A stretch of DNA of 64,000 nt, taken from positions 1-64,000 of the forward strand of contig CAMRSM010000003.1 of the NCBI GenBank assembly GCA_947053345.1, given 5' to 3'. A program made the position numbers and the translations under genes. Below, piece by piece: positions 8,502-17,085 of this stretch (within the stretch, counting starts at the first letter, position 1; every line of letters begins with the position of its first letter). The stretch comes from an uncultured Lachnospiraceae bacterium. Lineage in GTDB: Bacteria > Bacillota > Clostridia > Lachnospirales > Lachnospiraceae. The notes under the pieces were generated by a model. The model made no database searches. It saw only the letters and a list, made by a program, of their open reading frames with translations, and was not told the origin of the DNA.

Positions 8502-9392
8502 CTACCTTCCCGTCCTCCCGCGCTCCCAGCGCCCCGACGCGCCACATGGAAGCACCAGCCCGTTGCCGCTCACCGGCAGGCCGATCTCCCCCGCACACAC
8601 CTCTCCCTGAAAGCGCTTTAGCTCAAGCCCTAAAAGATACCGCAGCACCGCCGGCTGCAGCCCGGTCGTGTAAGAATTGACCAGGAAGAAGAGCGGGGAC
8701 TTTGTGAGCACGCCCGTGCAGAGCTTCACAAAGGCATGGATGTTGTCCTCGATCTTCCAGATTTCCCCCTTCGGTCCCCTGCCGTAGGACGGCGGATCCA
8801 TGATCACCGCATCATAGCGGTTCCCACGGCGGATCTCCCGCTCCACAAATTTCTGGCAGTCATCGACAATATAGCGGACCGGCGCATCCGCAAGCCCGGA
8901 TGCCGCCGCATTTTCCTTTGCCCAGCCCACCATGCCCTTGGAGGCATCCACGTGCGTCACCGCAGCCCCGGCGGCGGCGGCGGCCACGGTCGCGCCGCCC
9001 GTGTAAGCAAAAAGATTCAGCACCTTCACGGGATTCTCCCGCCCCCGCCGTAAAGCCTCCTCCCGGATCAGCCCCGAGAACCAATCCCAGTTTACCGCCT
9101 GCTCCGGAAAAAGCCCCGTATGTTTGAACGAAAACGGCTGCAAATGAAATTTAAGTTCCCGGTAGGAAATCTGCCACTGCTTCGGCAAGTCAAAAAACTC
9201 CCACTCTCCGCCGCCCTTGCTGCTGCGGTGGTAATGCGCATTGGGTCTTTGCCAGCCCGCATGCTCCCGCTTTGTCTTCCAGATCACCTGCGGGTCGGGG
9301 CGCACAAGCATATAGTCCCCCCAGCGCTCCAGCTTCTCACCGTCCGAAGTATCAAGCACTTCGTAATCTTTCCAATCGTCCGCAATCCACAT
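8502..9392 (-). CDS. class I SAM-dependent methyltransferase, RlmI-like
   Basis: A 296-aa Rossmann-fold methyltransferase resembling the 23S rRNA cytosine methyltransferase group (RlmI/YccW-like), but without a clear N-terminal PUA domain. SAM motif I is LNLFAYTGGATV near residue 130, the acidic ribose-binding segment is THVDASKGM, and catalytic motif IV is MDPPSYGRGPKG. The ATG at 9392 was chosen; the frame extends to a GTG at 9401, but that GTG sits inside the GGAG ribosome binding site. rRNA as substrate is inferred from the family. Confidence 0.8.
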   Translation of the reverse strand: MWIADDWKDYEVLDTSDGEKLERWGDYMLVRPDPQVIWKTKREHAGWQRPNAHYHRSSKGGGEWEFFDLPKQWQISYRELKFHLQPFSFKHTGLFPEQAVNWDWFSGLIREEALRRGRENPVKVLNLFAYTGGATVAAAAAGAAVTHVDASKGMVGWAKENAAASGLADAPVRYIVDDCQKFVEREIRRGNRYDAVIMDPPSYGRGPKGEIWKIEDNIHAFVKLCTGVLTKSPLFFLVNSYTTGLQPAVLRYLLGLELKRFQGEVCAGEIGLPVSGNGLVLPCGASGRWERGRTGR

Positions 9393-9431
9393 ATCATTCA
9401 CTCCATTTTGTCCTTGCCGCCAACGCCGCGC

Positions 9432-10871
9432 CTATTTCTCCACCGGCTCAAACCTTACGCGAAGCTTCGGCAATTTCCCGATCGTTGTATAAACATTCAT
9501 CAGCCCGTCCGGTGCACTCAGGTCATTCTCCCCGCTTGCCGGCGGAGCAAAGAGCTTGATCGTAAGGTCGGCAGCCTCGGTGAGCGGCTTTTCATAAAAC
9601 GCACTCATCAGGTCGATCACCTTCGCTTTCGGCGACTTATAGAACCACCTGCCATTGACCTCGATCATCAGGTTCGATTCATCCTCAAAATACAGCTCGC
9701 AAAAATGCGGGTTGCCGTCAAAATGTACCGGGATGGCAAGCCCGTCCGCATCCTCCGCGCCGCCCCAGCGAAGTTTTGCCGGGAAGGAAACCTCCTTCTC
9801 CCCCTGCGTCATCTGCGGTTTGAAATAGTCGTCGTGGATGATCTGCCGGTAGGCGGCAAGCAGCGGCTGCGCGATCCCGACTTCCGGGTTGTTCGGATCC
9901 TCAATCTCAAGCCCGAGCCGCCCGCGGTCGCGGAACTGGTACATGGAAAAACTCGTAAACCAGGTCGCATTATCCTTCTTGATCAAGTCACAGAATTCCT
10001 GTACCATCGCCACCTGGTCATACGGTCCTACCACGTCCCCGTCCGCGTTCAGCTCGCTCATCATCATCGGCTTTTCCACACCGCCGTTGAGTTCCTTAAA
10101 ACGCTCATAACTGCGCTTCGTGTACTCATAGATCTCCCTGACATTCCCGCGGCTGTGGGAATTGCCGCCCCGCTCCGCCACATCGTAAGGCCAGCCCCAG
10201 TGCAGCGCGAAATACTTGTCGATGGACCACATGTCCGTATCGCGGACCGGCTGCGCAAAGCAGTCCTCCTTCTCGATCTCGGTCTTGCCTGCGTCCACGC
10301 CCCCGGTACAAAGGATTGTCTGTACGTTTGGCGCGTGCTCTTTTAAAATTTTGCAGAAATGGCTGTAAAATTCCCCGATTTCCTTGTAAGTGCTGCGCTT
10401 TGTGAAGCTGAACCAATCCCCGGTACATTCATGGTTGATCCGCAGCATCAGCCGCCCGAACGGCCTTAAATCCTTCGCGATTGCGATCAGGTGTTCATCC
10501 GTCACGTGCGGGTCAACCGTCATCGTCAGCGTGACATCCTGCCCGTGCCTGCGCACATCGCGCATAAAGGTAAACGGCTCACCCTCCGTATTCCCGTTTA
10601 AGCCGCCCTTGTATGTAAAATAGTCATCATAAGGATAACCCCACGCAAACGATACATCCGGATTTTTATGCACCACGCTCACCCTGCCCGGCCATCCTTC
10701 ATCGAACGGGTAGTAGCAGTACATCAGGCTGATGGAGCGGTGCGGCCGCCCGAGCGTCTGTAAAATATAATCCTGGTTTACGTACTCCCCGCGCTCCGAA
10801 CCGTCCCCTAAGTCCACCGCGCATTTTGCCTTCCCCATATGCAGGGGATAAGCCTTCCATTCATCACCCAT
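9432..10871 (-). CDS. glycoside hydrolase, GH26 beta-mannanase-like
   Basis: A 479-aa cytoplasmic protein with no signal peptide. A TIM-barrel hydrolase is suggested by GRLMLRINHECTGDWFSF (RxNHE with a candidate acid/base Glu, then a GxWF-type sequence) and the later MMSELNADGDVV, where a nucleophile Glu could lie. This resembles GH26 mannanases. The C-terminal 100 aa look like a beta-sandwich. The start MGDEWKAYPLHMG follows AAGGAGGATTCTT. It has its own promoter with LacI-type palindromes upstream. The family assignment is moderate: another clan-A family is possible. Confidence 0.6.
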   Translation of the reverse strand: MGDEWKAYPLHMGKAKCAVDLGDGSERGEYVNQDYILQTLGRPHRSISLMYCYYPFDEGWPGRVSVVHKNPDVSFAWGYPYDDYFTYKGGLNGNTEGEPFTFMRDVRRHGQDVTLTMTVDPHVTDEHLIAIAKDLRPFGRLMLRINHECTGDWFSFTKRSTYKEIGEFYSHFCKILKEHAPNVQTILCTGGVDAGKTEIEKEDCFAQPVRDTDMWSIDKYFALHWGWPYDVAERGGNSHSRGNVREIYEYTKRSYERFKELNGGVEKPMMMSELNADGDVVGPYDQVAMVQEFCDLIKKDNATWFTSFSMYQFRDRGRLGLEIEDPNNPEVGIAQPLLAAYRQIIHDDYFKPQMTQGEKEVSFPAKLRWGGAEDADGLAIPVHFDGNPHFCELYFEDESNLMIEVNGRWFYKSPKAKVIDLMSAFYEKPLTEAADLTIKLFAPPASGENDLSAPDGLMNVYTTIGKLPKLRVRFEPVEK

Positions 10872-11014
10872 AAGAATCCTCCTTCTTCTCCTGTCAAAAT
10901 TTTGCTGCCACCCCCACACCCGGCGCACCTTATGCCATCCTCCGGCAAGCCCCTGCATGGACGTGCGGAAAGAAACGGGCTTTGTATGCCATCACCCTGT
11001 CCCCATCTACCACA

Positions 11015-11043
11015 ATCATAACAAAACCACCCCGAAAAAGCAA
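11015..11043 (-). promoter_or_regulatory. sigma-A promoter of the GH26-like gene
   Basis: Minus-strand TTGCTT (11038-11043) and TATGAT (11015-11020) are spaced by 17 bases, giving a leader of about 140 nt. Operator-like palindromes abut the -35. Confidence 0.7.
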
Positions 11044-11067
11044 GTTAAACGTTTTCGTTTTCGAAAA
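11044..11067. promoter_or_regulatory. LacI-family operator-like palindromes
   Basis: Two adjacent palindromes lie immediately upstream of the -35: AAACGTTT (11047-11054), with the central CG typical of LacI/CcpA-type operators, and TTTTCGAAAA (11058-11067). They could bind a sugar-responsive LacI-family regulator or CcpA. No such regulator gene lies in the window. Confidence 0.5.
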
Positions 11068-11188
11068 TATGGGATTGTTTATGGTATGATTAAGATGATT
11101 TCTTCTGAAACGAGGTGCGGCTGACGGAACTTCATGGATGTGGTCCTGAAAATATAAAGCTGCCAAGACCCTGCTTTTACAAAAACAG

Positions 11189-11216
11189 TTGCATTTTTTC
11201 AAATATATGGTACAAT
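11189..11216 (+). promoter_or_regulatory. sigma-A promoter of the 168-aa membrane protein gene
   Basis: TTGCAT (11189-11194) and TACAAT (11211-11216) are spaced by 16 bases, about 78 bases upstream of the ATG at 11294. It is divergent from the GH26-like promoter. Confidence 0.65.
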
Positions 11217-11293
11217 TTAGCTGTTATAACGCAAACAAAAATAAGCGCCTTGCGGCAGGCTGCACACGGGCGCTAAAAAGAGGGAGGATTATC

Positions 11294-11800
11294 ATGCCAG
11301 TATGGGCAATCGTGGTACTTATCATTCTTGCTGTTTTGACCATAGCATTTGTAGCGCTCGCCATCTACGCAAATAAGCTGCAGAAAAAATCCGAGGCATC
11401 CCAGGAACAGATCCGTGCCGGGGCGCAGACATATTCCATCCTTGTCATCGACAAAAAAAGGATGAAACTAAAAGAAGCCGGTTTCCCGCAGCTCGTCATT
11501 GACCAGACACCAAGAGCCCTGCGCGGGGCAAAAGTCCCGGTGGTCAAAGCAAAGATCGGTCCAAAGGTCACAAACCTGATGTGCGATGAAAAGATCTTCG
11601 ATCTTATCCCGGTCAAAAAAGAAATCAAAGCCGTGATGAACGGCATTTATATCATGGATGTAAAAGGACTGCGCGGCGGTCTGGAGCAAAAGACAGCAAA
11701 ACAAAGCTGGTTAAAGCGCACACGCGCCAAATTGCAGCGAAAGGTCGAGCAGACAAACAACGAGCTTGAGCAAGAAAAGAAGAATAAAAAGAAAAAATAA
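11294..11800 (+). CDS. membrane-anchored protein of unknown function with Lys-rich tail
   Basis: A 168-aa protein. Residues 3-26 form one N-terminal membrane helix (VWAIVVLIILAVLTIAFVAL), followed by a soluble part with GFPQLVIDQTPRALRG and KIGPKVTNLMCDEKIF. It ends in a charged helix finishing EKKNKKKK. The start was placed at MPVWAIVV because GGGAGGATT lies just before it, although the frame is open from 11189. The soluble part probably faces the cytosol. I do not recognise a named family. Confidence 0.75.
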   Translation: MPVWAIVVLIILAVLTIAFVALAIYANKLQKKSEASQEQIRAGAQTYSILVIDKKRMKLKEAGFPQLVIDQTPRALRGAKVPVVKAKIGPKVTNLMCDEKIFDLIPVKKEIKAVMNGIYIMDVKGLRGGLEQKTAKQSWLKRTRAKLQRKVEQTNNELEQEKKNKKKK

Positions 11801-11813
11801 TGTTTGGCCGCAC

Positions 11814-11856
11814 AAAAAACGAGAATGGACCCGTGTGGGGTTCACTCTCGTTTTTT
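11814..11856 (+). terminator. intrinsic terminator
   Basis: ACGAGAATGGACCC pairs with GGGTTCACTCTCGT across a 5-base loop, with two mismatches, and is flanked by AAAAA and TTTTTT. It follows the membrane protein stop by 14 bases. Confidence 0.85.
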
Positions 11857-11874
11857 ATATTATAAAAAATTTTC

Positions 11875-11900
11875 TGTCACACAGGCAGGAGATCCTTGTC
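11875..11900 (+). promoter_or_regulatory. candidate ECF-type autoregulatory promoter
   Basis: TGTCACA (11875-11881), 15 bases, then TGTC (11897-11900), 24 bases before the sigma factor ATG. This resembles ECF promoters of the TGTCAC/CGTC kind. ECF genes commonly drive their own promoter. The assignment rests on motif similarity only. Confidence 0.35.
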
Positions 11901-11923
11901 TAATCAAGTAGGAGGTAAAATCT

Positions 11924-12775
11924 ATGGATAAAAAAACAAACCAAGAAATACAGGAGCTTATCGAAAAAGCGACCGCGGGGGACAAAAAAGCCCTTGAAAC
12001 ACTCATCACCAGTGTGCAGGACCTCGTATTCAATTTATCCCTTCGTATGCTTGGTACATTTGCAGACGCGGAAGATGCCACGCAGGACATCCTGCTGAAA
12101 ATGATTACGCACCTTTCCTCTTTCAAAGGTGAAAGCTCATTTACAACATGGGTATTCAGCATTGCGGCAAATCATCTGAAAAATTACAAAAAGCATATGT
12201 TCGCCCGCTACCCGCTGAGTTTTGAGTATTACGGGGACGACATTGAAAACGGGAACATACAGGATGTGCCCGACTTAACGCAGAATGTGGAAAAAGATAT
12301 TTTGGCAGAGGAGCTGAAAATGTCCTGTACTAATGTGATGCTGCAATGTCTTGACACAGAAAGCCGATGCATTTTTATACTGGGTACAATGTTTAAGATT
12401 GACAGCCGCATTGCGGGGGACATTCTGGGAATGAGCCCGGAAGCCTACCGGCAGCGGCTTTCCCGCATCCGGAAAAAAATGGCGGATTTCCTCGGACAGT
12501 ATTGCGGGGAATATGGCAGCGGCAAATGCAAGTGCAGGGACAGGGTGGATTATGCAATCCAGAACCACAGAATCAACCCGATGCAGCTGGATTATATGGC
12601 AGCCGCAGAAATCCCCATTAAGACTATGATCGATGTAAAAAATGCAATGGAGGATATCGACGGCCTGTCACAGGACTTTTCGTTCTGCAAACCTTACCAA
12701 TCCCCCGAACGCACAAAACATCTGATACAGGAATTTTTAGATTCCATACAACTTTCCATTATCAAACAATCATAA
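11924..12775 (+). CDS. ECF-type RNA polymerase sigma factor with C-terminal extension
   Basis: A 283-aa sigma-70 family protein. Region 2 is at about residues 15-85 (QDLVFNLSLRMLGTFADAEDATQDILLKM, here quoted in parts: AEDATQDILLK), and region 4 is at about 130-185 with AGDILGMSPEAYRQRLSRIRKK as its helix-turn-helix. A 90-aa extension follows, beginning CGEYGSGKCKCRDRVDYAI, with a CxC pair that could bind metal or sense redox state. No anti-sigma gene is adjacent. It is co-transcribed with the DUF2461 gene 13 bases downstream. The ATG follows AGGAGG. Confidence 0.85.
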   Translation: MDKKTNQEIQELIEKATAGDKKALETLITSVQDLVFNLSLRMLGTFADAEDATQDILLKMITHLSSFKGESSFTTWVFSIAANHLKNYKKHMFARYPLSFEYYGDDIENGNIQDVPDLTQNVEKDILAEELKMSCTNVMLQCLDTESRCIFILGTMFKIDSRIAGDILGMSPEAYRQRLSRIRKKMADFLGQYCGEYGSGKCKCRDRVDYAIQNHRINPMQLDYMAAAEIPIKTMIDVKNAMEDIDGLSQDFSFCKPYQSPERTKHLIQEFLDSIQLSIIKQS

Positions 12776-12788
12776 AGGAGAAAACGAC

Positions 12789-13472
12789 ATGAATACAAAG
12801 CTCATTATGGATTACTTATCGGCATTGGACAAGAATAACAACCGGGAGTGGTATCATGCAAACAAGGACAGCTATAAAAAGGCAAATGCCGAATTTGAAC
12901 AGTTATTGCAGGCATTGATACAGCAAATCGGGGCATTTGACGGCAGCATCTTGCATAACGACCCGAAAGACCTTACATTTAAGCTCGTCCGGGATACCCG
13001 CTTCAGCCACGACAAATCGCCTTATAACCCGGCGTTCCGCGCCCATATTTCCTCCCGGGGCAAACTGCCTGTCCCGGTTGGATATTATCTCATGATAAAG
13101 CCAGGCGATCAGTCTTTTCTGGGCGGCGGCCTGTTTGCGGACATGTTTAAGGATGCAACGGCGATGGTGCGGGATTATATTGCCGGGAACGGAAAAGAAT
13201 GGGAATCCCTCATCCGGGAACCGGAATTTGAAAAATATTTTACGGTGCAGGGAACGGCATTAAAAAATGTTCCGGCAGGGTATGAGAAGGAACACCCACA
13301 GGCAGAATATCTGAAATTCAAGAGCTGGCATCTGGAATATCCGTTAAAAGACGCAGAATTGGAAGATGCGGAAGCATTTGCTGCAAAGGCAGTGGAGCTT
13401 TTCCGGATCATGAAACCTTTCAATGACTACCTGAACAAAGCACTTGCGTCATTTGAGATGCCGACAAGGTAA
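12789..13472 (+). CDS. DUF2461 family protein
   Basis: A 227-aa protein of the DUF2461 (TIGR02453) family, function unknown. The family pattern NREWYHANKDSYKKA at residues 16-30, KLVRDTRFSHDKSPYNPAFRAH near 75-95, and GYYLMIKPGDQSFLGGGL is clear. It has a good ribosome binding site (AAAGGAG) and lies 13 bases after the ECF sigma gene, so it is likely the sigma factor's operon partner. Confidence 0.9.
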   Translation: MNTKLIMDYLSALDKNNNREWYHANKDSYKKANAEFEQLLQALIQQIGAFDGSILHNDPKDLTFKLVRDTRFSHDKSPYNPAFRAHISSRGKLPVPVGYYLMIKPGDQSFLGGGLFADMFKDATAMVRDYIAGNGKEWESLIREPEFEKYFTVQGTALKNVPAGYEKEHPQAEYLKFKSWHLEYPLKDAELEDAEAFAAKAVELFRIMKPFNDYLNKALASFEMPTR

Positions 13473-13495
13473 CAAAACAACCAAAACTTCCGGCT

Positions 13496-13530
13496 ATGGG
13501 AAAGGGGGGCGCTACCGCCCCCTTTCCCAT
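13496..13530. terminator. hairpin between converging genes
   Basis: A 13-bp perfect stem (ATGGGAAAGGGGG at 13496-13508, its complement at 13518-13530) lies between the DUF2461 stop and the stop of the minus-strand VWA gene. There is no T-run, so its efficiency as an intrinsic terminator is uncertain. Confidence 0.5.
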
Positions 13531-15366
13531 TCATTCCTCGAAATAAAATACCCTGCCCCGCGGCGCAAACGGCAGCCTTCTCGCTCTCGGTACTAAGAAG
13601 GCATGCTCGCGCCGGATGCGGATATGATCCTCGATCCACCCGTCCGTAATGATCAAAATCGGCCCGTTTTCTGGGAAATCCTTCGCCCCTTCCAGCAGAT
13701 CCACACCCGGCTGGAGTACCGTCCCGCCCCTGCCCTTCACCTGTACGCGCCCCGCAATCTCCTCCGGCGCGAGATAACCCGCGTCGTAAGCCGCCGCGTC
13801 ACAGAACACGACACGGGCATAGGGAACTTCCTTCGCCTCGGCATAGCTTGCCACTGCGCCGAGCGCATATCCGAGCAGGCGTTTATCCATGGAGCCGGAC
13901 GTGTCGATCACCACGCCGAACGTGCGGCTGTACTCCATGATCCCGGCAGGCACATAGCTCGGCCTTGGAATATCCGGCGTGCTGCCCTGCCTGCGGCTTG
14001 GACGGGCGTAAGTGCGGCACTTTGCAGGCGGCGCGAAAAACTCGTCAAACCAGTTTCCAAGCTGCACATCCCACGGGATCGGCGGCATGGAAAGCGCCCG
14101 GATCTCCTCGATCAGCCCGGACGGCAGATACCCCCTGCCCCCGCTTATATGGTATTCCAGTCCATTCTGTAAGGCACTTTTATAAAAATCATCCAGCGAG
14201 GCTGTCTGGGAGCCGGAAAAGCTTCCGCCCCCCTTGCCCGCGATCACATCGCCCTTCCCGTAGCCCCGGAACGTATCCAGTTTTGAAAATTTCCGCAGAT
14301 CCTTCACCATCCGGTCATAAAGTTCTTCCGCCGAAACATCCTTTAATGCCCCGTCATAAAGCCCCCGGTCCGGCATCTTCCCGATTTCCATTTCGCACAG
14401 CCAGCCGTTGATGACAAAGTCACAGGCAACATTCCACAGGTACGCGTCACGCCCTGCACAGCGCTCATGATGCATCAGCCCTGCGTGGAGAAATTCATGG
14501 GCGAGCACGAATTTTAGTTCCTCGTCATCAAGCCCGGCCGCCGGATTCACATAAATCTTTCCTGCCGTCACATCCACCGCCGCGACGGAAATTTCTTCCT
14601 GATAGCAATAACTGTAATCTTCCACAATTCGAAAGCCCGCGGCAAGCCCGCCGAGCAGCGGATAATGGCTGATGAACCACTGCGCTGCCCGCTCCGGCCT
14701 GGTATGTGCGGCGGCATTTTCACCGCCGCGCCCGCCCGCCTCACGGACGACACTGGAGACCGAATAAGCCAGGGCATAAGCAAACTTCACCATGAATTCA
14801 TTTTTCTGGTTTCTCTTCGCGTCATAGACTTTCGGATGCTCCAGCCCCTGCATGTCCATGACCCCCTCCAGCCCATGTCCGCTCTCCATCAGGTACTGAT
14901 ATATTTTCCTCTCATCCGTCAGACTTCCCGGAACCGGTTTTTCCGGATTTTCACAGGTGGAAGAACCAAATTTAATATCGCGCAAAAATTTATCGACATA
15001 GAGATCACACGCCAGGTTCCAGACGGCCTTATTACAGGAGACTACCCACTCCGATGCGCCGTTTTGCAGCACTTTCTCGTAGCCCGGCATCCGCTCCGCG
15101 TCAAAATGACCAAATGCGAGATGCAGCCTGCAATGGGCAATCGTGTACGCCCACTGTTCCGGGGTCAGGAGCGCATCCTTGTTCAGATAGATTATACCAT
15201 CCCCGTATACGCGCGCGGCATCCTTCCCCATGTTTTTCTTGTTAAGCATTTGGATATACCCGCCCAGCCGGGAAAAAAGAGGATTCCCCCTCACAATGGA
15301 AATCCCCCTGTTAAGCCGCTCCTCGCCCGGGGAAATATGATTCCCTGACCCATTTTTATCTGCCAT
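13531..15366 (-). CDS. DUF2201 metallopeptidase-like protein with VWA domain
   Basis: A 611-aa protein. The N-terminal two thirds are a DUF2201 metallopeptidase-like domain with HEFLHAGLMHHER (HExxH zinc motif). The C-terminal third is a von Willebrand A-like domain with VIDTSGSMD (MIDAS DxSGS) and ILIITDGW. Family members pair with MoxR ATPases as chaperone or metal-insertion modules. The start MADKNGSGNHISPG was chosen; an upstream frame to 15420 lacks a site. It follows the MoxR gene after about 90 bases on the same strand. Its client protein is unknown. Confidence 0.85.
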   Translation of the reverse strand: MADKNGSGNHISPGEERLNRGISIVRGNPLFSRLGGYIQMLNKKNMGKDAARVYGDGIIYLNKDALLTPEQWAYTIAHCRLHLAFGHFDAERMPGYEKVLQNGASEWVVSCNKAVWNLACDLYVDKFLRDIKFGSSTCENPEKPVPGSLTDERKIYQYLMESGHGLEGVMDMQGLEHPKVYDAKRNQKNEFMVKFAYALAYSVSSVVREAGGRGGENAAAHTRPERAAQWFISHYPLLGGLAAGFRIVEDYSYCYQEEISVAAVDVTAGKIYVNPAAGLDDEELKFVLAHEFLHAGLMHHERCAGRDAYLWNVACDFVINGWLCEMEIGKMPDRGLYDGALKDVSAEELYDRMVKDLRKFSKLDTFRGYGKGDVIAGKGGGSFSGSQTASLDDFYKSALQNGLEYHISGGRGYLPSGLIEEIRALSMPPIPWDVQLGNWFDEFFAPPAKCRTYARPSRRQGSTPDIPRPSYVPAGIMEYSRTFGVVIDTSGSMDKRLLGYALGAVASYAEAKEVPYARVVFCDAAAYDAGYLAPEEIAGRVQVKGRGGTVLQPGVDLLEGAKDFPENGPILIITDGWIEDHIRIRREHAFLVPRARRLPFAPRGRVFYFEE

Positions 15367-15458
15367 CCAAGTCCGCCTTTCCCCGCCCCAAACAGGCAAT
15401 GAAAATTTCCGTCCCCGCACACAGCCAATGCCTGAAACCTCTCACCCACGCGCCCCTT

Positions 15459-16514
15459 TCACATCGCCAGACGCGGCAGATCCCGCACAATCTCCACCAT
15501 AAACCAGTCCGGCAGCACTTCGCCCTCGTCCGCCGAAACAACCATCTGCGCAATCTCATAATTGATCTGGGCTAACTCCTTGATCAGCGCCTTTGCCCGG
15601 TGCGCGAGATACTGCGCGTCCTTGTTCATACCCTGCTTATTTTCGGGCAGGTCATGAACAAGCCTTGCCCGGAACGACTGCGCCGTAAAATAAAGGATAT
15701 CGCGGTCTTCCGGCCTGGACGGCCATTTCGCGTCCCCTTTTAGGATATCCGATAACAGATGCCGATTGCCAATCTGCTTTATGAAGGCAAGAAACATTCC
15801 CGCATGCTTCGCGCTGATGCAGCCGTAGGCAAGTACCCGCAGGGTATTTTCGGAAAGCTCGTTCTCCCCCGCGCCGTACTCCGCCAGGGCATCGCTCAAC
15901 ATATGCCAGGAACGCGGCGTGGAATAAGGCTCCTCGTTTTTCGGCGGTTCGGAAAACAGATGATCCGGACGCTGTGAAATGTAATCCGTAACCCAGGAAT
16001 GGAGATGGTTCTCATACGCCCACGCCAGCCACTGGGACGGATCCGCCTTCATCTGCACATGGAACATGCGGTTGATCAGGGCGGAGGACATCGTCTTAAC
16101 GATCGCACCGTCCTGCGAACGGTTTCCCGCGCCGATGACAATGCTTCCCGCCGGCAGATGGTACTCGCCCACGCGCCGCTCATGGATCAGGCTGTAAAAT
16201 GCTTTCTGCACCTCCTGCGAACAGGCGTTGAGCTCGTCCAGGAAAAGCACATAGGGCTCTTTCCTTGCGATCATCTTCGGCGGCAGGAACTCCGAAGTCT
16301 CCCCTGTTATCTGCGGGATACCGATAATATCCTCCGGTGCCAGCTGACTCCCAAGCAGGGAGACACAGGGCAGCCCCACCTGTGCCGCAAATCCTTCCAC
16401 CAGAGCCGACTTGCCGATCCCCGGCGCACCCCAGATAAAAACCGGGCGCGTCGGGGCAACATTTAACAGCACATCAAGCAGTTCATTCTGGGTCACCGAA
16501 TATGCTAAATTCAT
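15459..16514 (-). CDS. MoxR-family AAA+ ATPase
   Basis: A 351-aa AAA+ ATPase. Walker A is FIWGAPGIGKSALVE near residue 37, Walker B is VLFLDELNA near 92, sensor 1 is VIGAGNRSQDG, and an arginine-containing ALINRMFHV follows. MoxR proteins act with VWA partners, and the DUF2201-VWA gene lies directly downstream. The start MNLAYSVTQ follows AGAAAGGAA; the frame extends 10 codons further upstream. Confidence 0.88.
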   Translation of the reverse strand: MNLAYSVTQNELLDVLLNVAPTRPVFIWGAPGIGKSALVEGFAAQVGLPCVSLLGSQLAPEDIIGIPQITGETSEFLPPKMIARKEPYVLFLDELNACSQEVQKAFYSLIHERRVGEYHLPAGSIVIGAGNRSQDGAIVKTMSSALINRMFHVQMKADPSQWLAWAYENHLHSWVTDYISQRPDHLFSEPPKNEEPYSTPRSWHMLSDALAEYGAGENELSENTLRVLAYGCISAKHAGMFLAFIKQIGNRHLLSDILKGDAKWPSRPEDRDILYFTAQSFRARLVHDLPENKQGMNKDAQYLAHRAKALIKELAQINYEIAQMVVSADEGEVLPDWFMVEIVRDLPRLAM

Positions 16515-16623
16515 GTAAATTCCTTTCTGAATCCATCCTGCCATGCCGCGTGGACACGCGCAGGAACTCCCTCATACGTTTTACGGTTCTTTTGTCCCTT
16601 CCGCAATACGGAAGGGGCACCTC

Positions 16624-17070
16624 CTAATCCCCTTGCGTCCCTTTTGCCCCTTTCACATTCTCAACCCTTATCCCCAGCTCACATTCCGATACATGCTGAT
16701 AATTCATGTCAAGCGCGTAAGTCAGTTTCAGGAACATGGAATCCTCCCGCTCCTCCCACAAAATCTCATGCGTGGTGATCTCGATCAGAATATCGCCGAC
16801 CGGGGTTGTGTAGTAGGTCATATTGGAAACACCCTTCTCGAACAGCATATGGACGTTGACCGCGCCTTTTTTGGTCACTTCGACCTTCCGCCCGGAAAAC
16901 TTGATGACGCATCTGGAACTTCCTTCTTCATCCTCCGTGGGCTCATCATAAATAAGAAAATGCTTCCCGTTCCGGAAATAATATTCCCCGCGGCTGACCA
17001 CCTCCACCGCCTCATCCTCCTGCGTTTCAAACTGCAGACCCGATACCGTTATCAGAACATCCTTTGTCAT
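16624..17070 (-). CDS. DUF1934 (YwiB-like) beta-barrel protein
   Basis: A 148-aa protein of the DUF1934/YwiB family, a calycin-like small beta-barrel of unknown function. Typical segments are VLITVSGLQFETQEDEAVEV, then GEYYFRNGKHFLIYDE and the later LKLTYALDMN. The ATG at 17070 was chosen because the GTG four codons upstream overlaps the GAGGG site. It lies 15 bases after murI and is probably in the ddl-murI operon. Confidence 0.8.
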   Translation of the reverse strand: MTKDVLITVSGLQFETQEDEAVEVVSRGEYYFRNGKHFLIYDEPTEDEEGSSRCVIKFSGRKVEVTKKGAVNVHMLFEKGVSNMTYYTTPVGDILIEITTHEILWEEREDSMFLKLTYALDMNYQHVSECELGIRVENVKGAKGTQGD

Positions 17071-17085
17071 GCTATCCCTCACAAT

